Part shown: in pieces, positions 49,301 to 61,994 of the stretch | Layout of the letters: each line of letters starts with the position of its first letter | Numbering within the stretch: the first letter of the stretch is position 1 | Assembly (NCBI RefSeq): GCF_041296385.1 | Contig: NC_091016.1 | Span: forward strand, 13,925,497 to 13,989,496 | Length of the DNA stretch: 64,000 bases | From: Aphelocoma coerulescens | Taxonomy: Eukaryota; Chordata; Aves; Passeriformes; Corvidae | Direction: 5' to 3' | Translations under genes and position numbers: made by a program | The notes under the pieces: generated by a model | Seen by the model: only the letters and a program-made list of their open reading frames with translations | What the model was told of the DNA's origin: nothing | The model's database searches: none

Positions 49301-52300
49301 TCCCACTCTTCTGAACATTTCAACAGACATGTTTTTTTCAGGCAACCTTCTGATGTTGGCTCACTAAGGTGACATTGCTCAGAACTTTATAGTCACCTAT
49401 TTTGTAAATCTACTGCATCATTTATATTAATGCCCAACCATAGGCAGATTTATGGAAGCATTAGCCTTTACCTATGAGAAATCTTTGTTTTAAATACTTG
49501 AGAACACAACAGAGATGCCAGATTTGTGCAGGCATTGCAGTAACAAAGGCAAACAATCTCTGTTTGGGTGTGCTTAGGGCACTTGGTATTTTTAAGCCTG
49601 GTACTGATGTCATAGTATCTCTGAAGGCCATAGTACACCTCTTGGGTGACAGTGGAAATAAAATCACTATATTTTACAATCCTGCCTGAGGTGCTGGTAT
49701 CCATGAGCCTGCACCAGGCATAAAGATGGATATTCTTGAAGCTCCTTAGGACAGCTATAGATAAATGAGAATTTAATGGAAACAAGTTTTTGCCTTGATA
49801 AACTACTGCATCAGCAGCTGACTCTATGTAAACAATCACAAGATGGAGATTAACAAAAGTATTGCTTCCCCCCCTCAGTGGTAAGGAGAAGCTGTCTGTA
49901 GAGGATGGGGAGACATCTGAAATGCTTAGTACTGTTTTTCCACATCTGTCTTTATTCTACAAATCAGATGGAAGTTGGAGACTTGCATTACTGATACAGA
50001 CACAGAAAGGTCAGATTTCAGCCCTGTGTGGAAACAGCTTAGATAAGCCAGATGCTTTCAGATCAGCTGAACACATTTAATGTAATCCTCAGGTGCTGGA
50101 AGAACCAACATGAAACAACATCTGAAATGAATGGTCAGTTTGGAAACTTGAACACAAGGGAGAATATTAGAAAAGTAGGAATAGACTACATTTTCTTCTA
50201 GTCTTTAAATGCATAAGAAGGACAAGTAGCAAGAATGCAGACAAGCAAATGAAAAAGAGGGGGAACAAATCATTAGGGTCCTTCTTAGCATATGAAAGTT
50301 AAAAGAAGACAAGCAATAAACATTAATTTGTCGTCAACAAATCATGACTAGCAGTCTGAGTTCCTTCTACAAGAGGGAAGCAGGGAGCAGAGAAGCATCA
50401 AATAACAGATTACAGATGTAGCTAAGCTCTTTTAATTGTCTTTCACGATGCCCTCATAAGGAAGCATGGAAAACAGAGCCTTAATGAGACTCATATAGGC
50501 GCAAAACAGGCTGGAAAACAATATCCAAGACTAATTTTAAATGATTCTTGGAATTATGCATTAAAAGGGGTTCTGCAAGAGTATTTCTTAGGTTCAGTGA
50601 AAGTCTGAATTAGGAAGGTGAAGGATGCACTAGACAAGAAGCTGGTATGAATATTGAATGCACTAGAAGAACTCCAATCACGTAAAAAGGAGTAAAGTTC
50701 TGAAAAAAACAGTATGAAATTTGATAGGTACAAGTGAAACATAGGAAGGAGTAATCATTTACATAAATGCAGGATGAGGAAGAACTGGTTAGGTAACAGT
50801 TCTTCACAAAAAGATGTGGGGGAAACAGTCTATTCAAGCTGAACATAAAAGTCAACAACATCAGGTTGTTGTGAAAAAGACAAACATTGTACTGAGATGT
50901 ACAGACAGGAATAAATCTTGCAAGACACATATTGCCTCTCCCACTCCACTCAGCATCAATAAAACCGCAACAAAATTTTTATGTTCAGTTTCCCCTGATG
51001 CAGAGTGTAAGGAAGATGAGCCCAAAGAAAGATCAGGGAAAAAAGAAAAAAGCATGAAGAAAGCTGGAGCACATTTAGGTCATTAATGTTATGAAAAAAT
51101 TACAAAGAAAAAGTAACATGGTATGTCTTCAAGCATATAAAATTCCAAAGAAGAAAGAAAGCTCCTTGACCCCCATACCAGTGTTTACCAAAACAAAGTT
51201 ATAGGCTTTAGGTGCAACAGGTCAGACACCAGAAGGAGCAATCTATAAGACAGTATAAGGAAGCACTCAAGGCTGCCTGGGAAAGCCATGGATGTTTCAT
51301 TACTGGAGGTCTTTAACAACAGGTTGCAGAAGTCTCTCATTTTGTAAAGGAGAACTTGGGCTTTGTCCAAGTAGAAAGACCAAGGGATCTTTTGGATGTG
51401 CTTCAGACCGACATTCTCTGTGTCTCTTACCTCCAGGTCACCCGATGGGCTGCTGCCATCAGGGAGCAGGAGCCTGGCAGAGCTTCCTTCCATGCTCTGG
51501 CACACAGGAATCAAGCTGGAAACCCCCTAATTCCCACCAAGCAACACTTCACACTGGCCTCTTGGTTCACATCACTCACCAAAAAAACCCCCACTTCCCA
51601 TTTTAAAAATTAACCCTAACGTGGAGGTCCTGATATTATTCCTTCCATAAGTAACTCATGCACCAATTCCCCTGTGTTAATCAGATCTCCCTGCAAAGCA
51701 CAGCACACTTTGCTTTTTTTTCCTGGCACACAGCTATCTGAATACATGGGAAATTCAATAACCACTAACAACTCCCCAAATGAAAAACTGTGCAGTTTAC
51801 AACTCTTTCAGTTTTTTAGGAGACTGTTACTGAGTACAGCTCCACCACTTCAACTGCTCCTTGTGAGGACTACCAGAGAGGAAGGCTCTCTCCCAGTCAA
51901 CACACTTCCACACAGTCACAAAGCCACTTTAAAATCTGGGATATATTAGAAAGGTTTTGTCATCCACGAGGTAAGAGTTCAGGTCAAACCCAGGACAACA
52001 GTCAGAAAAAATCCCACCAATTACAGTGGGTGAAATGAGGTATTTAGGCAAACAGTAACACGTAAGCAACACTGGAAACCAAATCAGCTGGACTCAGGTC
52101 TCAGCCACAGCAGAGATGTCACAGACTGAACTGAGAAACAAAGATTACCTTAGAGGGATTTTTAAAGAAAAAACGGGATGATAACACTTGAAAAAGCCTT
52201 CTCTACCAGAAACAGAATGCTTCACTCTCAAGCACCATTCATAAACAACACAGAAAACAAAAAAACCATTACATAATAAAGCAAGTGAAAAATTAAGGAA

Positions 52301-53567
52301 TGACAGGCTTGAATATTCTTGCTTTAGTTGCCCAACAGAATGAGCATTATTTAAGCAGTGTGAAGGCAGATTGTTATCTTTACCTCTCTGAATAGTACCT
52401 TATTCTGTGAATAGTCCCCATGGAATAACAGCCACTACTCAAGGATTCAATAGCTTAATGAACATAACAGGACTGGCACAATCTGGAGCTTAATTTGCAT
52501 GCAGTTTGAATATTTTTGCTTTATTAGTTTCATTTCAAAATAAAAATACATGTAAAAGTAACAGCAATTCAAGTGCCACTTGGCTTAACATATATTTTTC
52601 CAGGAATTTTTACACTATTCAAATTTGCTAATTGCTAGGACTTGTTCAGCTAAAAGGAGAAATACATGTTAAATGAAAATATCCTTTTTGTTTTATAATA
52701 TGTAATTAACACAAGCTTTTCTAGCTTCAACACTGTCAAATCTATCCTCTTGAAAAATACACACAATTTTCATGCAACAAATTAAATTTGGTGTGGTTAT
52801 GCTTTTAGCACTCAACAAGTAAAAGCTTGTAAATGAAAAGCTGAAGCATAAAGGTATGGCAAGTCTCATTTAAGAAATTAAAATCTTTGGGAGAGAGGAA
52901 TTCTCTCCTGCAGAACTCAAGAAAAGCTGCTAATAATTAAATACTGCCTCTGATTAACACTTTACACTACATGTTTATGTTGAAAGTCCTTGTTTAAGCA
53001 GATCATGATACAAACCTAATCAAATCACTGTATTTCATTCTCTTATGATGCCTGGCTAATAACCACACAACAGTTGGAAACTGTCAAAATATTTTACAGC
53101 TCAATTGTAATTCCCATCCAAGTCTAAGCATGCAGTAATTGGGCGTTAGCCACGTTCCAGGGGTGTTACAGCAATGCACAGCAGTCAGATCTTCTGGGTT
53201 TCATTTTTTTTAACACATGTGAAACTCCTAAATGATCCCTAGGATCTACTCCATAAAATTTTGAATTAAATATTAGTACATTGTCCACAGAGATAGCTTT
53301 TTTCACTAATTCGATGTAGTAGTTATATTAACATTTTAAAAATTAGCTTGATATTTGGAACTACAGAATTTGTTCATCACCTTTTTTTTTCTCTTGGTTT
53401 AAATTCCCTAAAGAAAAAAACCACCCTGTGAGATAAATAAAAAATAAACACTTCAAGCAAAACATTATATGGCAAATATTGTAATATTAAAAGCTTTGAG
53501 ACAAAATGCTGATTTCAACTTCGAGGAACGAATTTTGCAGATCATATGTACAAGGATTATTCCAAGC

Positions 53568-54235
53568 TGTCTTGGGGTGACTTTATGATGTTGTATCCCA
53601 TATTGCTGTTCTATGCCCAGAAATTAATTTTGTGCCTTTCTATGCCTTTAAACTGAGCCTGAGAGGAGGGAGAGGAAAAAAAAAAAAGAGCAAACTCTTC
53701 AAAGCAGTTTTGCAGTTTTGTTTTCATGTTTCAAGGACACAGGGATACAGACTCCTCTTGCTTCTAACAGCAGTGGCAGGAGAGGAAGGAAACACTCAGC
53801 TTGCTTTCTTTCCAGCCAGCTTTCAGCTCCTTTTCCTCCAGAGAGCTGAACTTTGTTTTCCTGGGACTCTGATTTTTCCCTTCTTCCCTGCTGGACTGTT
53901 TCAACATCAGAATACATTGGGAGAACTTTCTACCAAGGCCTTGGCCCTGGAGGTGGGCCCACCACCCCGTCCCAGCTCCAAGGAGGGGGAGAGAGACGAT
54001 GGAAGGGCTCTGAAATTTTCCCAGGTTTTCTCTCAGCAGAGCAAGAGGTTTTATTATTTAGCATTATTTTCCTTTTCCTGTGTGTTTGTTAAATAAATAG
54101 TTTTTATCTCTTTCACTTTCCTTCGAGGAAAATTTATTTTTTCCCGAACCTGGTGAGGGAGGGTTGGTTGTAACCTGCCTTCTCTCAGAGGATATATTTC
54201 CAAATTTGCCCAAACCAGCACAAATAATTAGGTCA
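53568..54235 (+). mobile_element. Solo LTR of an endogenous retrovirus, 5-bp target duplication
   Basis: The stretch starts TGTCTTGGGGTGAC and ends AGGTCA, so it has TG...CA termini, and it is flanked on both sides by CAAGC (53563-53567 and 54236-54240), a perfect 5-base target duplication. It is 668 bases long. A polyadenylation signal AATAAA lies at 54092-54097 in plus orientation, in the position expected between R and U5. The sequence resembles LTRs I associate with avian ERVs, and 5-base duplications are usual for the ERV-L class, but family assignment is uncertain. No internal gag or pol sequence is attached, so it arose by LTR-LTR recombination. The 154-residue frame at 53632-54096 is not a gene. 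It lies opposite to EHBP1 in orientation, as is usual for tolerated intronic LTRs. Confidence 0.8.
54092..54097 (+). promoter_or_regulatory. AATAAA polyadenylation signal of the solo LTR
   Basis: This is the canonical hexamer inside the LTR, on the strand opposite to EHBP1, so it should not truncate the host transcript. Confidence 0.6.
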
Positions 54236-56848
54236 CAAGCTGAGAGAGAAAAGAAAGGTACTGCTACAATAGGGTAATGTGAAGAACCAGACGGGGTTTT
54301 CAGCATGCACTATTACACCTGTAGTGTGCAGAACACTCGTGAGCATTGGATCCAGATACTGGTCTGATGGGCTTTCCCGAACAGATAACTCCAAAGGCAT
54401 TTCTGATTGGAGTCTGTATTTCTAAGGCAATACCAGAGACATAGATTCATGACTCCCTGGTCTTTCAACACTGTTCCAATCATTAATCCATGCATTAATT
54501 GTCACTAACTCCCAGTCACAGGCAGATGACATCACTGGATCCCCAATACATTACTGTCCATTGGATTAAAATCCTTAAGAGGAATTATGCCTTTGAGCTT
54601 CCACAAATGGAAGAAAGTGTTACATTTCGAGTGCCTTTTTGGACTGAATTTACATGGTGTGTTAAATAAAATCAAGCATTCCTGCCAGGTTCTCTGCTGG
54701 TCCCCAGATGATGCGATGATTAATGTGTTGAGTGCAAGCTGCTTGTGATTCCAAACACTCATCTGCAGACAGAGCTAGGAAACACCTGGATAGAAGGACT
54801 GCACCAGAAGACTTCAGTCTTTCCATCAGTTATTAGAAGGAGCATTGGGGGAAGGTATCAACTGCTCTGTCTTGTGCTGGGGAATGAGATGAGATTTATC
54901 AGAGAAGCCCAAGGAGCTACACAGGGTGAATCTTCAGCCAGCACGAATGCAGAAAACTCACACTCGAGCCTCATACATCATCTTTAACATGTCTGATCAT
55001 GTCCAGCTGTTACAACATGTAGAGCACTTATCACTCTCACATCTCACTCTCCTGCAATACTTTTCACTGCTCAAGCACCTCGGGATAGGTGGAGGAGGGA
55101 AAAGAAGGGAGCCTTCATTCCTACACAGGAATTTCCATGCTTTGGGAAGTGTAAATTAGAGCATTACTACTAGTCTGACAGTAAGTTTGCTAATAAATGT
55201 GTAGCAACATATCTAATTGCATAATGAGAGATTAAATGATTATGACAGTCTTTGAAATGAGGAGAATAAAGAGAAAATTAATGTAAGGGAGAGCTCTGGT
55301 AACACAGCAAACTAGCTGCAATTTCGAAACTTTGATAAATTTATAAAAGACAACTGCTCTAAATAAGCTTCCAGTGGAATCTACAAAGCTTGTTCTGAGT
55401 TAGCTCCAAGTTACACGACCTCTAAAAATTATTTAAAGGATGAAGGACCCATCATCTCAAAAACACAAGTTTTTCACACTTCTAGGCAACACTCAGCAGC
55501 AGAAGCATCAGCCAAGACATGACTGGGAAACAAGTACAGCAACATCATTTGATTAACACCTACCTTACCTTTAAAGCTGTACAGGAGGGGAGTTCAAAGA
55601 GCAGTTTCCCTACAGTTACAATAAAACTTAGAGTACTCAAACAGAAGTGCTGAAGCTCTAGTGGGAGAATGACAAGTTGATAAATATATAGTGTGCATGC
55701 TGCTTTAGTCATAGTTTAGGTTCTCAATGAGTTACACCCATGTAAGTTGGTTGGGGGTTTTTTTGCCACATGCAAATACTTAAAAGTCATTTAGCAATGA
55801 TTTTTATTTTCTTAAAACCTTGGAAGTTTTAGGTGCTGGTACTTAACAAACCCTTCTGCAAGTTTGGGAGTGGGTGGGAGGAAGCAGGAAGGGGAGGGTA
55901 CTGGACTCTCAAAAGAGGAGTTTACGTAGGCAAGATTGGTCTCACTGATCTCCCAAAATCTCTTTTGCAGCTGGTAAAACCTGGCTGTTTAGAAGACTCT
56001 TCAGAGGAGAAGTCTAACTAAGATGCTCCAAGCAGCCTTAAGGAACACTATCTCTGTCCCTAAGTTATAGAACACTACAGAGGCATTTTATGTCCTAAAT
56101 CAGACTAACCTCACTACAAAAATAGGTCAGTTCTCATGGAATCTAAACCTACAACTCATAGCCAAACTCATCGACCAGCTTTTAAAAGAATCCTCTGAGA
56201 CGGACAAAATGAAATGAGACTATAGTAGGATTTGACCTGTATCTTACTCTCTTTTTACTCAATAAATATGAAAATATTCCATTTTAATTTCTTTTTAAAT
56301 GTGAATCTATTTTTCAAATAGTTCCAAGCAGACATGCATTTTCCAGTGTCATTCAGATCACCTGGTTGAGGATCCACACAGAGTCCATTACTCATGCAGG
56401 GATAGCAGCAAGAAAAATGTTAAGGAGTTTAAGGATGTGAAATTGCTAAAATCTGGTCAGAAAATAGGCCAACTGCATGATCTGGCTTTCTATTAATTTT
56501 CTTCTGTATTGGGCATGAAATATTGGCAGAGCAACTGTCAGAGAAAGTGAGACTGAGATGGTGAAGGACCAGTTACAGCTTATCTGTGCTCAAAAAACAC
56601 CAAAACCCACAAACCCACACAAGACCCAAAATCCAGAGCAATACATATCATTTGTCTGGGGACTAGTCATGGTACTGGCTTCCTCCAAAAAAGGAAGGAA
56701 ACACTTTTCCAAAAGAGATGAAGGTGCTCTGAAGCAAACCCCTTAATGCGCCATGTGTTGCATGGGTTCTACGGCTCTTTAAATGCTTGCAAAAAAAGAC
56801 AGGTTGTGATTTTAAATCAACCATTTGTATATCCAAGGAGACCAGAAA

Positions 56849-56872
56849 TGGAAGAACATTTGGAAGAACATT
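56849..56872. repeat. Perfect 12-base tandem duplication
   Basis: Tggaagaacatt occurs twice without a mismatch. It gives a repeated Glu-Glu-His in a chance frame; no gene is implied. Confidence 0.85.
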
Positions 56873-57639
56873 TCAAAAATGTGGAGGATAATTGGAATTA
56901 TCTTCTAGTTGTTCCCTATTACTCATACCTATGCCACATTCTGGTCCTACATTTGAAAATAATGCTAAGTATGTAAACATAAAAATAAGATACTGCCCTA
57001 AAAGAAACCTTATACCAGGTAAAACCCCAAACATATTTTCTATAAAAGCCTAATCTTGTTGCTATAAAGAAATGTAGAAAGAGTTAAACACATTTGCAGA
57101 GAAAACTCCTTCTGTGAAAACCCCTCAAAAGCAATTTTTCTTCTTACATTTTTTTCTTTTTTAAATCATAGTGGTAACATTCCATTAGCATTTTAGGTAG
57201 AGTGGGAAAGCTGTGGTTACAGTTATAACCACATTGAGCATTGCAACAATATTTGGTTTGCCACAGTTTTTTATATGTAAGCCTATTGACTGGGTTCTGA
57301 TCTACACACCCACATCTCACAATAAAAGATTGAATCCCATTATGTTACTGAGTCATTGCTGTCAATGACAATCATGACAGACTACTTACCAATAGCACAG
57401 AGGGCCAGAAGAGCACTTTAGAAAAGCATCAATTCTGCAGCATTGCTTTACAGTGATAAAAACAAAGCTTTTCACAGAGTTCCTAAGAGCACTTTGGCAA
57501 CGTTAAGAAAAGGGCTCATGGTGTTACGGAACAGGGTTGAGTTATGAAGCAGATTCTAGGACAAAACACTTGAATTACCATCTCTTAACCCATCTGTATC
57601 AAATTGCTGTCTGAATTCACTTTCTAGAAAGCTTGCATG

Positions 57640-57740
57640 CAGATAATAAATGTATATTTATTATACATAAAAGTATATAATACAATATTTATATATTGTT
57701 ATAGATAAAGATATATATTTTATATATATATACTTCCTTA
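57640..57740. repeat. AT-rich low-complexity, palindromic TA block
   Basis: This is almost only A and T, with many TATA and (TA)n stretches able to form cruciforms. It is likely a decayed microsatellite. Confidence 0.8.
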
Positions 57741-58737
57741 TATAACGATAGTAGTAAATATACTAAGATACAGGTTTGTACATATCTCAATACATAAAAA
57801 ATACCCCAAGCTTACTTAAGTAACAGAAACACGTTCTGACTATGTGTTTAAGTAAAAATTACTTTCATTATGCTCCAGAAGCATAAAATACAAGGCAGCT
57901 AATTGGAAAAAAACAAAGAAAACAAAAAACCCATTCTTTTTATTTGTAATTATTTACGGTGGCATAACATTTTAGGATACTTTAAAGCTTGTTTGGCTGA
58001 GTTGGATTCTAAAGGTGTATTTGCCTTGAAGCAAGCCAAGAAACATGACCTTTGCAAGGCTTTAAGATTACAGTTCCTTGTCTCAAAGGTGTTTGAAGTG
58101 AGGGAGAATAAAGATTTTACCTGGCCTACCAAAGAAAAAGAGACTGTATCTTCCCTGTGTGTGCGTATTACCCTTCCAACATACAAAACTAAAGGGTTAG
58201 AAACAACTCTGACCTGCCCCAGTTCACACTCATGGAACCTTGGGTGGAAAGATTTTACTGCTCTGGAACACAACTGAGGGTCAACTAAAGGACCTCAACT
58301 TCTCCCTGCCTTCAGTGGACTCTGCATTAAATCTCAAGAATGCTTACAAAAATCCAGGTATGCAATAGTCAGCCTCCAAATGTTCTTTCAAAATGTATTG
58401 CTCTGGTTCTGCTGTGTGCCTGTGACAGCCTCTCCCCCATTTGTGCAGGCACAATTTGAGCAGTTATGTACACATCTGTGAGCTTAATGTTGGTCCCCAC
58501 ACTGAGCCCACAGGGAAATAAAGGCGACTTTCCACAGCCACAGTGGGCATTAATCCACGACATGCAAGCAACAGTTATGTGCTCCTGGTGCTAAAGATGC
58601 CAGGCATGCATATGAAGTTGCTCCTAGTCTCAAAATTAAACATCACAGGACCTTTACCAAGGTAACAAAAATTAGTAATGAAGCCTTCAGTACCCAGAGA
58701 GCTGTGCTCTTCAAGATATTCCATCCCAGGTAACAAC

Positions 58738-58790
58738 AAGGGTTTTGGGGGTAATTTTTGGTTTTGGTTTTGTTTGTTTTTGTCTGTTGA
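58738..58790. repeat. G/T-rich low-complexity tract
   Basis: The plus strand carries runs of T separated by G or GG (ggttttgggggtaatttttggttttgg and on). It is simple-sequence DNA with no further sign of an element. Confidence 0.75.
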
Positions 58791-60962
58791 AATACTCATT
58801 TTGGGGATGGTAGACATGTTACAACTGCTGAGTATCCTGTGGCATGGCATCAGCTAGTGGGAACCCACAGCTCACCCCAGCAAGCTCTGCTCTAAAGGAG
58901 AATGGGAAGAGGCAGGATAAGATGTATTAGAAGATGTTTCACCAGGCTACATCCTCTGAATCCAAATGATTTTCCCCCTGTTGAGACTGCCCTCTCAACA
59001 CCATAGCTCTCTTTAAAGTGGTGTAAGCATTTAATCAGTGAGTGTTTAATCAAGCTTTTAAATAAAGCTGAACTAATATATTAAGCTCACCAAAATTTTT
59101 CAAAACATTTACAATGTGATTTCCTTAATGACTTTAGTTTCTAGCTAGCCTCTTTAAAGCCCTTTCATTGAGCTAGAGCACATGATTTCATTCACACTTT
59201 AAAAGCTTTTCCTATGCATGCTTTTCAAAGCTGATTTGTCTGAATTAGACACGTGAACGATATCTAAATTTTCTGCATTACTCATTACTACAGACTATGA
59301 AGTATCATTCAGGGGTTAACACAATTATCTGCTAAACTGCAAAACAGCTCTTGTCAACAATGAAACTAAGTAAAGTAAAGTACATTTGCATGTCCTCTTT
59401 TTATTGAGATAAAAACAAATTTGGTATATCTAATGAGACATAAAACTACTTAAGTTATATCAGAAAGAGTTCTTGCTGTAAATACATTTTTAGCCTTTTT
59501 TCCCCTTTATTCTGTAACTGCACTGTATTTTTTTAAGATCCATCTATATGCTTCTGCACAGGATAAATCAAACCCAAAAATATTAGCAGGATCTCGATTT
59601 TGTATTCAAATGGCCGATTCTCCAGCAAAACAACATCTCTTTTTTCCTGCATACTCCATTTTTGTTTTCCTTAAAACAACTCAGAAAAAATGTGAATCTA
59701 AAAATATGGTACATGCCACAAACCCCTCAGACAGCTCATATAGTGACAATTGCAGAGAACAGAATTCTGCTGAAAGAATAGAGAGAAATAGATTTAAAAG
59801 GAGGCAGTGAATCAAAAAACCCTGCTTTCAGCTTGATGCCAATAAAAACCAGAATCACTCAGTTCCTTTGGATTGTTTTCTATTTATTTTCTTTTCTTTT
59901 ATGCGGTTAATATTTTAGGAAATTGTTGGGTTTTTCCCCCCCCTTTTTTTTGTCACCACAGACACTCCCTTTAGGCAACCGTGCATCAACAATCCTCCCA
60001 CGTTCAAAGTCGGCTACATCTGTTGCTCTTTCCCATTGTTGAAAATTCCTGCCTTAATCCTATTTGACTTTATTCATGCAAAGGTCATCCTGAATTCAAC
60101 AAATGGAGGAGCGATAGCAGGCACACTGTTGAACATGGCTAAAAAATGCTGTTGTAGAACATGCAGCTAGTGTGCCGGCACTATCGCACAAGTACTCGCT
60201 TTATTATGCAGCCTCTTGTCACCACAGCTCTGTTGCAGTATGAATTGGCAACATATTTCTCCTTGCAACTCAGGAATACAACATTTTCCTTCTAACTGGC
60301 TTGATTTTCTCTCCTTTAAGAAGGTTTGTGCTTAACTTGCGTTTGCTGGTGGGTATGACTGCAACATGCACACAGAATTAAGGCTTGGCTTCTGGCACCT
60401 TCCCTTTTTCTCCTGGATTTTACCTCTAAGTATATCTAGCTTCACAAATCTATTTCACCAACCTGCCCACCTAAAACTAACGGTGACCGCCATTTTAAAT
60501 AAATTAGCCAAAATTCTATCTAAAAATACTTCTACAAACCAGGGTAGAACAGCTAATACAAATACCTCATTTTAGGGCCATCACTGCACTGTAGATTTGC
60601 TTACAAATGCCATCTATTTTGGTTTTAGACTTATTTTTCTTTCCCAGCAACAAAAAGCATTCTGGCTTAGACCTGATTTATTCCTATGCTTAAGTATCTG
60701 ACCCAAACCAAAGAACATTTAGCAGGAACAGTGAATTAGTAACCAAACCAAAGTTAACTATCAGACTGATTTATGAAGGGAAGATAATTATTTTTGTAAT
60801 ACTTCCATAACTCATCATGACAGAAGGAAAGGAATATTTATTCATGCACACTTATTTGCAATTTGAGGTGCTTGCCAACCACGATGAACCAAACCCATCC
60901 CTCAGGCAAGCAGAGAACCAGGCACATTGTTAATGTGCTCCTTTCACTGAGTGCTGCACTAG

Positions 60963-60984
60963 GGGCCATGGATGGGCCATGGAT
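60963..60984. repeat. Perfect 11-base tandem duplication
   Basis: Gggccatggat is repeated twice with no mismatch, which fits replication slippage. Confidence 0.85.
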
Positions 60985-61978
60985 GGTGGAGAGAGCACCC
61001 AGGATTTTATCAAAACCAGCCCCAGCATAAAGCTCAAGGAAACAGCTAAAAGTTAAATGCTACAATGTCAGCTTCTACAAATTGTGTTGAGGTCCTTGTT
61101 AGGTACAAGGGAACATTGGAAAGAATCAAGTATTCAATTTAAAAGCAGTCCTGTACTCTGCCTGTGTGGGTCTTGTTAAGGAACCCGATAATAAGGTATC
61201 AAAACTGTACAGAAAAAGGATAGATTTTATCAGGTTTTTGTTGCAAGATTTAGAGGATTTTTGTTTTGACAATGGTTTAAAAAAGGTCCTAGGAGAGGAG
61301 AAGTGTTCCTTCTTTCTTCTACCTTTTAAAGAGCAAATCTTGAACTAAACATGAGTCTGTGAAGCCCAGCATGAGAATCGAAGTCCTCCAGGTCACAAGC
61401 CACAGGAAGGCAGCCCTCCAGCACCTACATCAGGAGCCCATGGCCTTGTGCCATCTGCCTGACTCCCCCCAGCTCCCTTCTGCCAGAGAAGTGAAGGCAA
61501 ATAACTTACAGGAAATAGAATAAAATAAAAGACCCTCATCAGGGATAAGGATTTTCAGATGACATCTCCCAGAAGCTGGCCTAGATCTCATTAGAGCTGA
61601 CCCAATGCAGTTGTCATTCAGATGTTTGGGCAGGCCAGGACTGCTCCGTCTGTCCAGCCACTGGCTGTGCCTAATCCACTTGTCCTCTGGGAGAGAAACC
61701 AAACACTGCCATGGAAGCCTTGATATTTAGGAACCACAGCACTCCAGAAACCTCAATGCTTCTGCCAGCTCCTAACTTCTTCCTTGCATTTATGCACCTC
61801 AGGGATATTTTACGGATAGGTTTCAGGCAAATGTCTTTGGCACCTCCATGAGGAGATGAGTCCCCTCCCCAGTCCTGCAGAAATGGGTGCAACAAGAGAC
61901 TTGTCTCAAAAGCAGCACTGAACTTGGTTCACATGCCCTGCTCTCCCCTCTGGGGATCCCCCACTGCCATTATCCCCA

Positions 61979-61994
61979 TCTCTCTCTCTCTCTC
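61979..61994. repeat. (TC)8 microsatellite
   Basis: This is a short perfect TC run in the large intron. Confidence 0.8.

Noticed and set aside
53632..54096. A 154-residue plus-strand open frame
   Set aside because: It lies wholly inside the solo LTR, starts and ends without gene signals, and has no recognisable protein domain.
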